From an uncultured Anaerolineae bacterium (GTDB lineage Bacteria; Chloroflexota; Anaerolineae; J036; Brachytrichaceae): a DNA stretch of 64,000 nucleotides. Position 1 is the stretch's first letter, and each line of letters starts with the position of its first letter. The notes beneath the pieces were generated by a model that ran no database searches, had not been told where the DNA came from, and saw nothing but the letters and a program-made list of their open reading frames with translations. Position numbers and translations under genes: made by a program. Positions 9,072 through 19,900 of the stretch are shown here, piece by piece. The DNA lies in assembly GCA_938034415.1 (NCBI GenBank), contig CALHLE010000018.1, positions 1-64,000 of the forward strand, read 5' to 3'.

Positions 9072-9716
9072 ATGCGCGCGCCGCTCGCACTGGTAGGCTG
9101 GCTGCTTTTAGCCGCATGTTCGGCCGGGCCGAGGGAAACACCGACGCTTGACCCCAGCGCAATGCAGACGCGCATCGCGCGCGAGCTGGCCGACATCCCG
9201 ACGGCAGCACCGGCGCCCAGCCGCACGCCGCCGGTCAGTCCTGCGCCTGCGCCGGTCCAATCATCCACCGTCGCGCCTCCTACTCCCACACCTGCCACAA
9301 TGCCAAGCCGGCAGCCTTCGCCAGCCGCCGGAGAGTACACCGTGCAACCCGGCGACACGCTATCGTCCATCGCCGTCAGGTTCGGCACATCCATCGCGGC
9401 GCTCCAGCTCCTCAACAACCTGGGCGACGCGCAAGTCGTCCGTTCCGGGCAAGTCCTGAAGCTGCCGGCGGACAAGCTTCACCCCGATGAAAGTCCCTGG
9501 TGGTTCGTCTACACAGTGCAACCCGGCGAGACGCTGAGCACAGTCGCAGCAAAGTTTCGCGTGCCGCTCGCCGACGTGTTGCGCGTGAACGCAGTGACCA
9601 ACCCCAGCTTGGTGCGCGCAGGTCAGCAGTTGATCATCCCAGCCAACGGGCCGCGCGCAGGTCAGCCGCGTATACTAGCAGCCGTCCCCTTGGCATGGGG
9701 GGACACCCCTATATAG
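9072..9716 (+). CDS. LysM-repeat lipoprotein, two LysM domains
   Basis: Predicted exported lipoprotein of 214 residues. The signal peptide ends in a lipobox (WLLLAACSAG), followed by a Pro/Thr/Ala-rich linker to about residue 90. Two LysM domains follow: EYTVQPGDTLSSIAVRFGTS...VLKLPA and VYTVQPGETLSTVAAKFRVP...LIIPA. LysM modules bind peptidoglycan glycan chains, so the protein probably associates with the wall; no catalytic domain is present. The next gene on the same strand, 27 bases on, encodes a second LysM protein with a CAP domain, suggesting related roles and a shared origin of the repeats. Confidence 0.9.
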   Translation: MRAPLALVGWLLLAACSAGPRETPTLDPSAMQTRIARELADIPTAAPAPSRTPPVSPAPAPVQSSTVAPPTPTPATMPSRQPSPAAGEYTVQPGDTLSSIAVRFGTSIAALQLLNNLGDAQVVRSGQVLKLPADKLHPDESPWWFVYTVQPGETLSTVAAKFRVPLADVLRVNAVTNPSLVRAGQQLIIPANGPRAGQPRILAAVPLAWGDTPI

Positions 9717-9743
9717 AGTCTCGTCCTTCGAGCGAGAACTGCC

Positions 9744-10709
9744 ATGAAGAAATGTTTCATCCTGTGCGCGTCGCTGGCCCTGACAGCGGTCGGCGTCCTC
9801 GGCCCGAACCGGAGCGTGCGCGCCGCCTGGCCGGCGAATCCCCCGCGCGAGTATGTCGTGCAGCCAGGCGACACGTTGCTTGGCATTGCGCTCGCCTTTG
9901 GCGTGTCCATGGCCTCGATTCAGGCGTTCAACGACCTGCCAGACCCCAACGTGCTCCAGGCCGGGCAGAAGTTGAGAATTCCGGCGCAGCCGTTGCAAGC
10001 CGGCGAAGGCGCGCTCTCGACGCTCTACGTCGTCCGACCAGGCGACACACTTAGCGCCATCGCCGCGCGCTTTCAGCTCCGGGTCAGCGACTTAACCCGC
10101 GCAAACCGGATCACGGAAGACGCGATCATCCGCGTAGGCCAAAAACTGGTCATCCCGGCCGTGGGCGCAGCTCAAGCGGCGCGCGCCCCCGCTCCGGCCG
10201 TCGAACTGATCCCGCTCATCCCGGTCACGGCCTCCGCGCCGGCGGGCGAAACTACGCAGGCATCACCGGCAAGCCCCGAATTGGGCGCCGCGCCGACGGC
10301 ATATCCCGTTGCGGAGATTGAAACGATGCGGGCGCGCCTGTTGGAGTTGTACAACCAGGCGCGCATTGCCAGTGGCGTCCCGCCGCTGGCTTATTCGTTC
10401 GTTTTACAGGCCGCCGCGCAGGCTCACGCCGAGGACTGCGCCGCGCGCGGCACGGGCAGCCACATCGGTTCGGACGGCTCGCGCGCCAGCCAGCGCATCG
10501 CCCGCGCCGGCTACCCCGGCCGCGTGACCGGCGAGAATTGGGCGTTCGCTCGCAGCGCCGACCAGGCCTTCGAGATGTGGTACACGAAAGAGATCCCCAG
10601 CCAAGGCCCGCATCTGCAGAACATCCTGTCGCCGCGCTACAAAGAAGTCGGCTTCGGCGTTGCGCCTGCGCGCAACGGCTTCTTCCTCATCGCCAACTTC
10701 GGCGGGTGA
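9744..10709 (+). CDS. Secreted LysM-CAP (SCP/YkwD-like) protein
   Basis: Secreted protein of 321 residues. After a signal peptide (SLALTAVGVLGP...VRA) come two LysM domains, starting EYVVQPGDTLLGIALAFGVS and LYVVRPGDTLSAIAARFQLR, then a linker, then a C-terminal CAP domain of about 125 residues. CAP signatures are LYNQARIASGVPPL, AQAHAEDCAARG, GENWAFA and HLQNILSPRYKEVGFGV. Bacterial YkwD-like CAP proteins are wall-associated and mostly of unknown biochemical function. No lipobox is apparent, unlike the neighbouring gene. It probably forms a two-gene unit with the preceding LysM lipoprotein. Confidence 0.92.
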   Translation: MKKCFILCASLALTAVGVLGPNRSVRAAWPANPPREYVVQPGDTLLGIALAFGVSMASIQAFNDLPDPNVLQAGQKLRIPAQPLQAGEGALSTLYVVRPGDTLSAIAARFQLRVSDLTRANRITEDAIIRVGQKLVIPAVGAAQAARAPAPAVELIPLIPVTASAPAGETTQASPASPELGAAPTAYPVAEIETMRARLLELYNQARIASGVPPLAYSFVLQAAAQAHAEDCAARGTGSHIGSDGSRASQRIARAGYPGRVTGENWAFARSADQAFEMWYTKEIPSQGPHLQNILSPRYKEVGFGVAPARNGFFLIANFGG

Positions 10710-10736
10710 GTTTGCGCGCGCCCCACAACACCGCAC

Positions 10737-11066
10737 ATGAACCTCTCCGACTACCAACGCCTGTCGCGCCGCACGGCGCAATACCCATCCATCGGCCACG
10801 CGGTGATCTATCCGGCGCTCGGCCTGACCAACGAGGCCGGTGAAGTAGCCGGCAAGATCAAGAAAATCTTCCGCGACAAGGCCGGCGTCATCAGCGAGGC
10901 CGACCGCGAGGCGCTCAAGGCCGAGCTGGGCGATGTGCTGTGGTATTTGGCCCAGGTTTGCACTGAACTCAATCTGTCGCTGGAAGACGTGGCCCAGCAC
11001 AACCTGGACAAGCTCGCCTCGCGCCAGGCGCGCGGCGCCATCGGCGGGGCAGGCGACGAGCGATGA
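10737..11066 (+). CDS. MazG-like nucleotide pyrophosphohydrolase
   Basis: Small all-alpha NTP pyrophosphohydrolase of 109 residues, a single-domain MazG-like protein that would hydrolyse (d)NTPs or modified nucleotides to monophosphate and pyrophosphate. The metal-binding motif [20 protein letters not shown] supplies the ExxE pair, and a second acidic motif [13 protein letters not shown] lies at about residues 65-77. This is the standard two-motif pattern. It follows the LysM-CAP gene by 27 bases and precedes the YjbQ-family gene by 19, so the set may be co-transcribed. The true substrate is unknown. Confidence 0.9.
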   Translation: MNLSDYQRLSRRTAQYPSIGHAVIYPALGLTNEAGEVAGKIKKIFRDKAGVISEADREALKAELGDVLWYLAQVCTELNLSLEDVAQHNLDKLASRQARGAIGGAGDER

Positions 11067-11085
11067 ACCCAGAACCGCAACCGCT

Positions 11086-11508
11086 ATGAAGTCCTACCGC
11101 AAAGAAATCTGGATGAACGTCCCCAAGCGGCGCGCCTTCGTCAACATCACGCCGCAGGTCGAACAGGCGCTGCGCGAGAGCGGCATCCGCGAGGGGCTAT
11201 GCCTGGTGAACAGCATGCACATCACCGCCTCGGTGTTCATCAACGACGACGAGAGCGGCCTGCACCACGACTTCGAGCGTTGGCTGGAGGAGCTGGCGCC
11301 GGAAGTCCCCGGCCCGTCGCGCTACCGACACAACCTGACCGGCGAGGATAACGCCGATGCGCACCTCAAGCGCCAAGTGATGGGGCGGGAAGTCGTCGTG
11401 GCCGTAACGGATGGCCGGCTGGACTTCGGCCCGTGGGAGCAGATCTTCTACGGCGAATTCGACGGCATGCGCCGCAAGCGCGTGCTGGTCAAGATCATCG
11501 GCGAGTAG
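11086..11508 (+). CDS. YjbQ/UPF0047 family protein (secondary thiamine-phosphate synthase-like)
   Basis: 140-residue protein of the YjbQ (UPF0047) family. The pattern [20 protein letters not shown] with [20 protein letters not shown] and [31 protein letters not shown] (split here in two segments when read) covers the conserved core, including the histidines thought to bind metal. Family members show weak thiamine-phosphate synthase activity, but their true cellular role is not settled. The ATG at 11086 gives the usual family length and N-terminus (MKSYRKEIW). It lies 19 bases after the MazG-like gene, in the same direction. Confidence 0.9.
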   Translation: MKSYRKEIWMNVPKRRAFVNITPQVEQALRESGIREGLCLVNSMHITASVFINDDESGLHHDFERWLEELAPEVPGPSRYRHNLTGEDNADAHLKRQVMGREVVVAVTDGRLDFGPWEQIFYGEFDGMRRKRVLVKIIGE

Positions 11509-11536
11509 CGCCGAACGCCGCGCACCTTTGCTTTTG

Positions 11537-12667
11537 CTACGGGCACAGTTTAGCCTGGTGCTCCTGAAAGGTCACCGAGAACTGATGTGAGCCGTCGCCG
11601 TTGCACGACGCGACGAAGTAGTAGAAGTTAGTCTGCGCCGGCTGAAGCACGGCTTGGATAGAGGACAGGCCGGGGTTGGCAATCGGCCCGGGCGGCAGGC
11701 CGGGGTTGGTGTAGGTGTTATAGCCGCCCGGATCCACGAACTTCAAGTCGTCCAGCGTCAGCCCTTTCTTCCACCACGTGCCTTGATCCGGCTGATAGCC
11801 CAGCGCATATTGCGTCGTCGGGTCGGCCTGCAGCGGTTGCCCTACCCGCAGGCGATTGAAGAACACGCTGGCGATGATCGGCCGTTCAGCCGGAATGACC
11901 GCCTCGCGCTCGACGATGGACGCCAGGGTTAGTAACTCGTGCGGGTTGCGCCCTTCAGCGCGCGCCTGCTCCAACAGCGGCGCCGCTTTGACGCCGAAGT
12001 TATCCAGCATGCGCAGGACGACATCTTGGGCTGTGGGGTTCTCCGGCAGGCGATACGTGTCCGGGAAGAGATAGCCCTCGAGCGTGGCGTCCGCGGGCAA
12101 CCCGCGCAAGAAGGGATAGCCATACGCGCGGGCGCGGCTGGTCAGCCGGATGAACTCGTCGGCGCTTAAGCCGAGCTGTTGCTCCAGGAGCTGGGCGATC
12201 TCCTCGCGCCGCTTGCCTTCGGGGATGGTCACTTGAACCTCGCGGGCGGAGCTGCGCTGGAGGGCAAGCGCGATCTGCTCAATGTTCATATTGGGCCGCA
12301 GCGTGAATACGCCGGCGTTGATGGTCGCATCCAACCCTTTGACCCGCACATACAACCGGAACAGGTCGGGGTCCTTAATCAGGCCTTGTGCCTGTAGCTT
12401 GCGCCCGATCTCGGCCACGGACTCGCCGGGTGCGACTACGAACGTCTGCGGGGTGGGGTCGTTGCTGGCCGGGCGGCTCAGGTCATTGCTGCGCAGAAGG
12501 TCGAGATAGGTGCCGATCAGCCAGCGGTCCAGGCCGGTCATGCGCTGGGCATCAGGGATGCCGACGCCGCGAATGCGCTGCGTCCACGTCGTGCCGGCGA
12601 AGACCAGCAACGCCAGGGTCGCGGCGAAGACCCCTAGCTTCGAGATTGAGAATCGTGCTCTGTTCAT
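11537..12667 (-). CDS. mltG: Endolytic murein transglycosylase MltG
   Basis: Membrane-anchored lytic transglycosylase that cleaves nascent glycan strands and is thought to set their length. 376 residues: one N-terminal membrane helix (about residues 11-28, LGVFAATLALLVFAGTTW), a LysM-like region with VAPGESVAEIGRKLQAQGLI, and the YceG core. The catalytic Glu lies in LTLASIVEREAVIPAERP. The C-terminal signature NPGLPPGPIANPGLSSIQA is intact. ATG 12667 is chosen because it immediately precedes the membrane helix. It follows ruvX by 22 bases on the same strand, a common mltG-ruvX arrangement. Confidence 0.95.
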   Translation of the reverse strand: MNRARFSISKLGVFAATLALLVFAGTTWTQRIRGVGIPDAQRMTGLDRWLIGTYLDLLRSNDLSRPASNDPTPQTFVVAPGESVAEIGRKLQAQGLIKDPDLFRLYVRVKGLDATINAGVFTLRPNMNIEQIALALQRSSAREVQVTIPEGKRREEIAQLLEQQLGLSADEFIRLTSRARAYGYPFLRGLPADATLEGYLFPDTYRLPENPTAQDVVLRMLDNFGVKAAPLLEQARAEGRNPHELLTLASIVEREAVIPAERPIIASVFFNRLRVGQPLQADPTTQYALGYQPDQGTWWKKGLTLDDLKFVDPGGYNTYTNPGLPPGPIANPGLSSIQAVLQPAQTNFYYFVASCNGDGSHQFSVTFQEHQAKLCP

Positions 12668-12689
12668 AGCCTGTTGATGCTCGCGGCGA

Positions 12690-13106
12690 TTAACGCGCGC
12701 CGCGCACGTGCTCATCGAGATAGCGCTGTAGGATGACTGCGGCCGCGATCGCGTCGTCGTGATCGGGTTGCTTGCGCCGCCGAACCTCGGCGAGCACCCG
12801 CCTGGCGTCCTGCGTCGTATAGCGCTCATCCACCCAGCGAATCGGCACACCGAGTCGCGCGCCCAGCACTTCGACAAACGCTTGCACGTGCCGAGCCTGC
12901 TCGCTGAGGTTGCCATCGGCGTGCAGCGGCAGGCCGACCACCACCTCATCGGCTTCATGCTCGGCGACCAACGCAACGACGCGCGCGACCGCGTCCTCGC
13001 GCTTGCGGTCTATCACGCACAGCGGCCGGGCGATCAGCTTTGTCACATCGCTCACCGCCGCGCCGATGCGGCGGTCGCCTATGTCGAGCGCAAGTGTCCT
13101 TGCCAC
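12690..13106 (-). CDS. ruvX: RuvX/YqgF pre-16S rRNA processing nuclease
   Basis: Small RNase H-fold nuclease, 138 residues, implicated in maturation of the 16S rRNA 5' end (formerly a proposed Holliday-junction resolvase). The conserved motifs are present: LALDIGDRRIGAAVSD at the N-terminus, EVVVGLPLHADGN in the middle, IRWVDERYTT, and the C-terminal acidic DHDDAIAAAVILQRYL. The start is GTG (13106). It lies upstream of mltG and downstream of the baseplate-J-like gene on the minus strand; the gap to the latter holds short GAATTGAGA repeats. Confidence 0.94.
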   Translation of the reverse strand: MARTLALDIGDRRIGAAVSDVTKLIARPLCVIDRKREDAVARVVALVAEHEADEVVVGLPLHADGNLSEQARHVQAFVEVLGARLGVPIRWVDERYTTQDARRVLAEVRRRKQPDHDDAIAAAVILQRYLDEHVRGAR

Positions 13107-13149
13107 AGAATTGAGAATTGAGAATGCAGAATTGAGAGTTGTTCCTTCT
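13106..13149. repeat. Short GAATTGAGA-type repeat cluster
   Basis: The intergenic stretch contains GAATTGAGA three times (one adjacent pair, then one after a TGCA spacer), then an inverted copy within TTCTCAATTC. On the minus strand it reads as repeated CAATTCT units. It is AT-rich and contrasts with its GC-rich surroundings. It has no coding explanation. Confidence 0.7.
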
Positions 13150-13153
13150 CAAT

Positions 13154-14659
13154 TCATTCCCGTTCCACCTTCGTCTCGATGCGCAAGGTGACGAACGGCA
13201 GGCGGTTGACGAACTGCATCAACCAGTCGGGGCCGACTTCGATGCGCGGGTTGCGCTTGAGCGCGAAGTTTTGCAACAGCGCCGCCTGCGCGTCGGCCGG
13301 CGTCTTGCCGCGCACCAGCCGCCGGACGGCGTTCTCGTCAATCGCCGCGCCGGCCAAGCCGCGCGCCTCGACAAACAACAGCGTCTCATTGCCGGTGCCC
13401 TCTTCGGCCACCTCGCCGCGCCAAGCTTCTACGGAGAGCAGCTCGAAGTCCTCCGGGGTCTTCAACCGGAGCGCCTCGCGCGCTACGGTCTCCAGGTCGC
13501 GCGGCGATACGGCCAACCCGGCGACCTGCAGGCGCATGTTCAAGGTGACGCTGTCGGCCTGCTCAGTGACGAAGCGGTCGAACGTCTCATCCTGCCGCTC
13601 GGCAATGAACAGCGTCTCCGGGAGGACGATCAAGCCGTCGTTGACGACTTCGCGCTGCCGCTGCATCTTCTCGGCAGCTTGCTGGAGCAGCTCGTCGCGC
13701 AGCGCGCGGCGCAGCCGCCGATAGTCCTCTTCGGTCACGGCGGGCAAAATCACGTTGCCGCCGCCGCCCGTCGGGTCGGCATTGAACACGGTCACGGCCA
13801 GGGCCGGCACCCCCTCCACTTGGTTGATCTGGCCGGCGGCGACGTTGCCGTTTGGCCCGGCTTCGATCGCTTCGATTTCGACTTCCGCTCGACCGCCGGG
13901 CGGCACTTCCACGTCCTCCAGCGTGACGAAGCGCGCCGGCGCGCTCGTCGCCGTGGTGCGCACCACCGTATTGCGCGGCACAACGAAGGACGTGGCAAGC
14001 ACGTTGGTGAAAGTCACCCGGCCGCGCGCTTTCGCGCTCGGGATGCTCTTCTTACCGGTGGCGTTCGTGCGCATCCGGCCTTCGACGATCACGTCAATGC
14101 GCGTCGCCGGAATTGTGCGCGCTGCCAGGTTGACCCGGTCGGCGCGGGTGTCCAGCGTGACCGGCACGATGGCGCTGATGCTCTGACTGGACGCGGTGAG
14201 CGTGACCTTGGCGCGGGGGAGCAGCATGAGGCCTGCTGCCGCCATCACAGTGAGGGTCACCAGCGACACAATGGCCCGGCCAACCATCAAAGAGCGGTTA
14301 CGGCTGGGGAAGAAACGCTGCAGCGAATCCGGCGCAAACCGACGCGGCGGCGTTAGGCGGCGAATCGGCTCGATGCGCTCATCGGGCAGCCACTGCCGGT
14401 TGATCGCGTCGTTGACGCTGGCAAAGGCCACCAAGCCGACCTCACGCGCAGCCATGCGCTGATCGCGGTCGGGGTGGACGACCGCGACTTCGACGCCATA
14501 GTCCCGCGCAGCGCGGCGCACGCGCGCAAAGTCCAGCTCGCGCCAGCGCATGCCCGTGGGCATGACCAGGGCGACGCGATCCGCGTTGGCCCATTCGATG
14601 CGGTCGCACGCGCCAGGGGCATCATCGGCAGGGTCGAGCGTGACGATGCGTCCGATCAT
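13154..14659 (-). CDS. Membrane-anchored protein with baseplate-J-like region
   Basis: 501-residue protein of uncertain function. The N-terminal cytoplasmic part (about 130 residues) contains DRVALVMPTGMRWRELDFAR and AAREVGLVAFASV. A single transmembrane helix (SLVTLTVMAAAGLMLLP) follows, then a large external beta-rich region. The repeated barrel-like segment with NTVVRTTATSAPARFVTLEDVEVPPGG resembles the baseplate J/gp47 core often annotated in Chloroflexota proteins. This is not a phage gene by context: it sits between alaS and ruvX-mltG, with no other phage function nearby. ATG 14659 was preferred over the TTG nine bases earlier. Confidence 0.6.
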   Translation of the reverse strand: MIGRIVTLDPADDAPGACDRIEWANADRVALVMPTGMRWRELDFARVRRAARDYGVEVAVVHPDRDQRMAAREVGLVAFASVNDAINRQWLPDERIEPIRRLTPPRRFAPDSLQRFFPSRNRSLMVGRAIVSLVTLTVMAAAGLMLLPRAKVTLTASSQSISAIVPVTLDTRADRVNLAARTIPATRIDVIVEGRMRTNATGKKSIPSAKARGRVTFTNVLATSFVVPRNTVVRTTATSAPARFVTLEDVEVPPGGRAEVEIEAIEAGPNGNVAAGQINQVEGVPALAVTVFNADPTGGGGNVILPAVTEEDYRRLRRALRDELLQQAAEKMQRQREVVNDGLIVLPETLFIAERQDETFDRFVTEQADSVTLNMRLQVAGLAVSPRDLETVAREALRLKTPEDFELLSVEAWRGEVAEEGTGNETLLFVEARGLAGAAIDENAVRRLVRGKTPADAQAALLQNFALKRNPRIEVGPDWLMQFVNRLPFVTLRIETKVERE

Positions 14660-14689
14660 TGTGAGCAAGGTTTCGCCCAGATGAACGGG

Positions 14690-17401
<2,712 letters not shown>

Positions 17402-17410
17402 GTTTACGGA

Positions 17411-17416
17411 ATTATA
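17411..17416 (-). promoter_or_regulatory. -10 box of alaS, adjacent to its start codon
   Basis: TATAAT on the minus strand, nine bases from the alaS ATG, leaving at most a few bases of 5' UTR and no room for a Shine-Dalgarno sequence. Confidence 0.7.
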
Positions 17417-17488
17417 AGGACGAAACTATCCCCCGCTGCGCAGAGGGGACAGCGATGCGCATATACATGCTATATACTACGCATCGGA

Positions 17489-18667
17489 TTGGTCTCCCGA
17501 AGCACAGCGCGCGCGATCCTCGCGGGGCTGACGATCAGCCTAATCGCCGGCCTAATCATCGTCGCCGGCTCGGCGTTAGCGCCCTTCTTCATCGGCGGTG
17601 TGCTGGTCTACCTGCTGCTGCCGGTCGTCAACTGGCTAGACCACTGGATGCCGCGCTGGGCCGCCATTTTGCTGCTTTACGCCGCGGGGCTGCTCGTCGT
17701 GATCACGCTCCTGATTCTGCTGCTGCCGCCGCTGATCAGCCAGACCATCCGCCTCACAATTAACGTTGCGCGGCCGGATCAGTTGGAGCAGCTCATCACG
17801 CAAGTGGTGGACTGGTATCACACCAACGTCCCGGGGGAATTTCAATCTCCGCTAGAGCAGATTTTGCGCAGCAGCCTGCCCGGCATTCAAGCTAACCTGA
17901 GCACGCTGGCCACGACGACCGCGGCCTTCTTGCTGCGACAAATTCGGCAGGTCTTTAGCTGGTTATCTTTTGCCGTTGGCCTGTTGATTGTGCCGATTTG
18001 GTCATTCTATGTGTTGAACGACGCGCGCAAGGTACGCCTGTTCATCAATCGTCAGTTGCACTATCGCATCCGCGCGGATTTTTGGAACGTGTGGAGCATC
18101 CTCGACCGCGCGCTCAGCGCCTACATTCGCGGTCAGCTCCTCCTGGCGCTGATCATCGGCATTGCCGCCGCCATCAGCCTTTTGGCGATCAACTTGGTGC
18201 CGGGCATGAAGGTGGATTACATCCTGCCGCTGGCGCTGTGGGCCGGCGTTGCCGAGCTGGTGCCGATGATCGGCGCGACGCTAGGCGCGATCCCGGCCGT
18301 GATCGTCACCCTGTTCGTCGGGGGCTTGCCCTCAGCGCTGGCCGTGCTCATCGCTTTCACCATCGTCCAACTGGTCGAAAACAACTTGTTGGTGCCTCGC
18401 GTGATCGGCGACAGCGTAGGCGTGCATCCGGCCATCCTGATCATCATGCTGGTGATCTTCGGCAAGCTGTTCGGCTTGCTCGGCGTGATCGTGGCGGCGC
18501 CGGCCACCGCCGCCGCGCGCGACCTTTACCGCTACGCTTACCATCGGTTAAACAACCGCTCGCCTGCCGAAGCGCGCGCCTTGGTGCTGTCGCCGGCCAG
18601 GCTGGTCGCGCGGCCGGCCCGCCGGCCGGCTGCCGTAGCCCCAATGCGCGAGCGGCCGCTGCCGTAA
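17489..18667 (+). CDS. AI-2E family transporter (PerM/TqsA-like)
   Basis: Polytopic membrane protein of 392 residues in the AI-2E transporter family, members of which export small molecules such as autoinducer-2 or couple sodium/proton flux. Eight or so hydrophobic helices are visible, including GLTISLIAGLIIVAGSALAP, ILLLYAAGLLVVITLLILLL and FTIVQLVENNLLVPRVIGD, the last with the family's conserved PxxxG-type region. No in-frame ATG precedes the first helix; TTG at 17489 is chosen because a TATACT box (17473-17478) sits ten bases upstream. Substrate unknown. Confidence 0.82.
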   Translation: MVSRSTARAILAGLTISLIAGLIIVAGSALAPFFIGGVLVYLLLPVVNWLDHWMPRWAAILLLYAAGLLVVITLLILLLPPLISQTIRLTINVARPDQLEQLITQVVDWYHTNVPGEFQSPLEQILRSSLPGIQANLSTLATTTAAFLLRQIRQVFSWLSFAVGLLIVPIWSFYVLNDARKVRLFINRQLHYRIRADFWNVWSILDRALSAYIRGQLLLALIIGIAAAISLLAINLVPGMKVDYILPLALWAGVAELVPMIGATLGAIPAVIVTLFVGGLPSALAVLIAFTIVQLVENNLLVPRVIGDSVGVHPAILIIMLVIFGKLFGLLGVIVAAPATAAARDLYRYAYHRLNNRSPAEARALVLSPARLVARPARRPAAVAPMRERPLP

Positions 18668-18706
18668 TGCGCATCCCCGAAGCAAGCGTGATACCATCAC
18701 GCGGCA

Positions 18707-19888
18707 ATGTGGTTCTTTCGCGCCCCCACCCTCGTTCATGGCGAAGATGCGCTGCAACACCTCGGCGAGTTACAAGGCAACCGTGCGCTGATCGTCACCG
18801 ACCCCGTCATCCGACGGGCCGGCCTGCTGGAGCCTGTGCTGGCTGCGCTGGCCGCGACGGGCATGCAACTCGCAACGCACGACGACGTCGAGCCTGAACC
18901 ATCGCTGGCGACCATCCAACGCGGCGCGCAGGTCATGCAGCAGTTCGCGCCCGATTGGATCATCGCCGTCGGCGGCGGCAGCGCTATGGACGCTGCCAAG
19001 GCGATGTGGGTGTGCTACGAAAACCCTGACGTTGACTTGGAGGCGCTCAGCCCACTGGAGCCGATCGCGCTGCGCCGCAAGGCGCGCCTGGTTGCCATCC
19101 CCACCACCGCCGGCACAGGCAGCGAGGCGACATGGGCCTTTGTCATCACCATCCCCGGCGACCCACCGCGCAAGCTGGGCAGCGGCCATCCGCTGGCCAT
19201 GCCCGACCTAGCCATCGTGGATCCGCGCATGACGCGCACCGCCCCGCCCCGCGTCACCGCCGATAGCGGCATGGATGCGCTCACCCAGGCTATTGAGGGC
19301 TATCTCTCCACCTGGGCGAACGACTACACCGACGGGCTGTGCCTCGTCGCTGCTCGGTTGGCGCTGGACTACCTGGCGCGTGCCTATCGCAACCCCAACG
19401 ACGCAGCAGCGCGGGAGAAGATGGCCAACTGCGCAGCCATCGGCGGGCTGGGCTACATCAACAGCATGGTCGGGCTGGCGCACTCGATGGGGCATGCGCT
19501 CGGCGCGATCTTCCACCTGCCGCACGGTCGCGCCGTCGGGCTGTGCCTGCCCTACGTCATCGCGTTCTACGCCAGCTCGGCGCGCCCAGCCGAGGTGAAG
19601 ACGCGCTTCGTCGAGCTGGCCCGCTTTTGTGGGCTGCGCGGCGACGATGAGCGAGAAGCCGCACAGGCGCTGATCGAACGCATCCGCGCCCTGGCTGCCG
19701 AGATCGGCCAGCCGCTGACCATTGCCGAGGCCGGCATCGCGCCGGCCGATTTCGAGCGCCAGCTCAATGCGCTGGTGGACAACGCAATGAACGACACAGT
19801 GATCTTCGCCTCGCCGCGTCCGCCATCGGCCGACGAGTTGCGCGCGCTCTTCGCGTGCGCCTTTCACGGCAGGCCGGTCGAATTTTGA
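18707..19888 (+). CDS. Iron-containing alcohol dehydrogenase
   Basis: Type III NAD(P)-dependent alcohol dehydrogenase, 393 residues. The nucleotide loop is IIAVGGGSAMDAAKAM (near residue 86). The metal ligands are provided by DSGMDALTQAIEGY and GLAHSMGHALGAIFHLPHG, which contain the Asp and three His of the family. The signature IPTTAGTGSEATWAFVI is also intact. The substrate could be butanol, 1,3-propanediol or lactaldehyde; sequence does not decide. A TGaTACCAT extended -10 (18692-18697) ends nine bases before the ATG. The glycosyltransferase downstream starts 12 bases after this gene. Confidence 0.93.
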   Translation: MWFFRAPTLVHGEDALQHLGELQGNRALIVTDPVIRRAGLLEPVLAALAATGMQLATHDDVEPEPSLATIQRGAQVMQQFAPDWIIAVGGGSAMDAAKAMWVCYENPDVDLEALSPLEPIALRRKARLVAIPTTAGTGSEATWAFVITIPGDPPRKLGSGHPLAMPDLAIVDPRMTRTAPPRVTADSGMDALTQAIEGYLSTWANDYTDGLCLVAARLALDYLARAYRNPNDAAAREKMANCAAIGGLGYINSMVGLAHSMGHALGAIFHLPHGRAVGLCLPYVIAFYASSARPAEVKTRFVELARFCGLRGDDEREAAQALIERIRALAAEIGQPLTIAEAGIAPADFERQLNALVDNAMNDTVIFASPRPPSADELRALFACAFHGRPVEF

Positions 19889-19900
19889 TTGACGCAGACG

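Noticed and set aside
9685-9704. GTCCCC...GGGGAC hairpin at the end of the first LysM gene, as terminator
   Set aside because: It lies inside the coding sequence of the gene, has no T-run and a six-base stem; too weak to call.
13154-14659. Prophage or contractile injection element because of the baseplate-J-like region
   Set aside because: No other phage or tail gene is present; neighbours are alaS, ruvX and mltG, and the protein has a membrane anchor.
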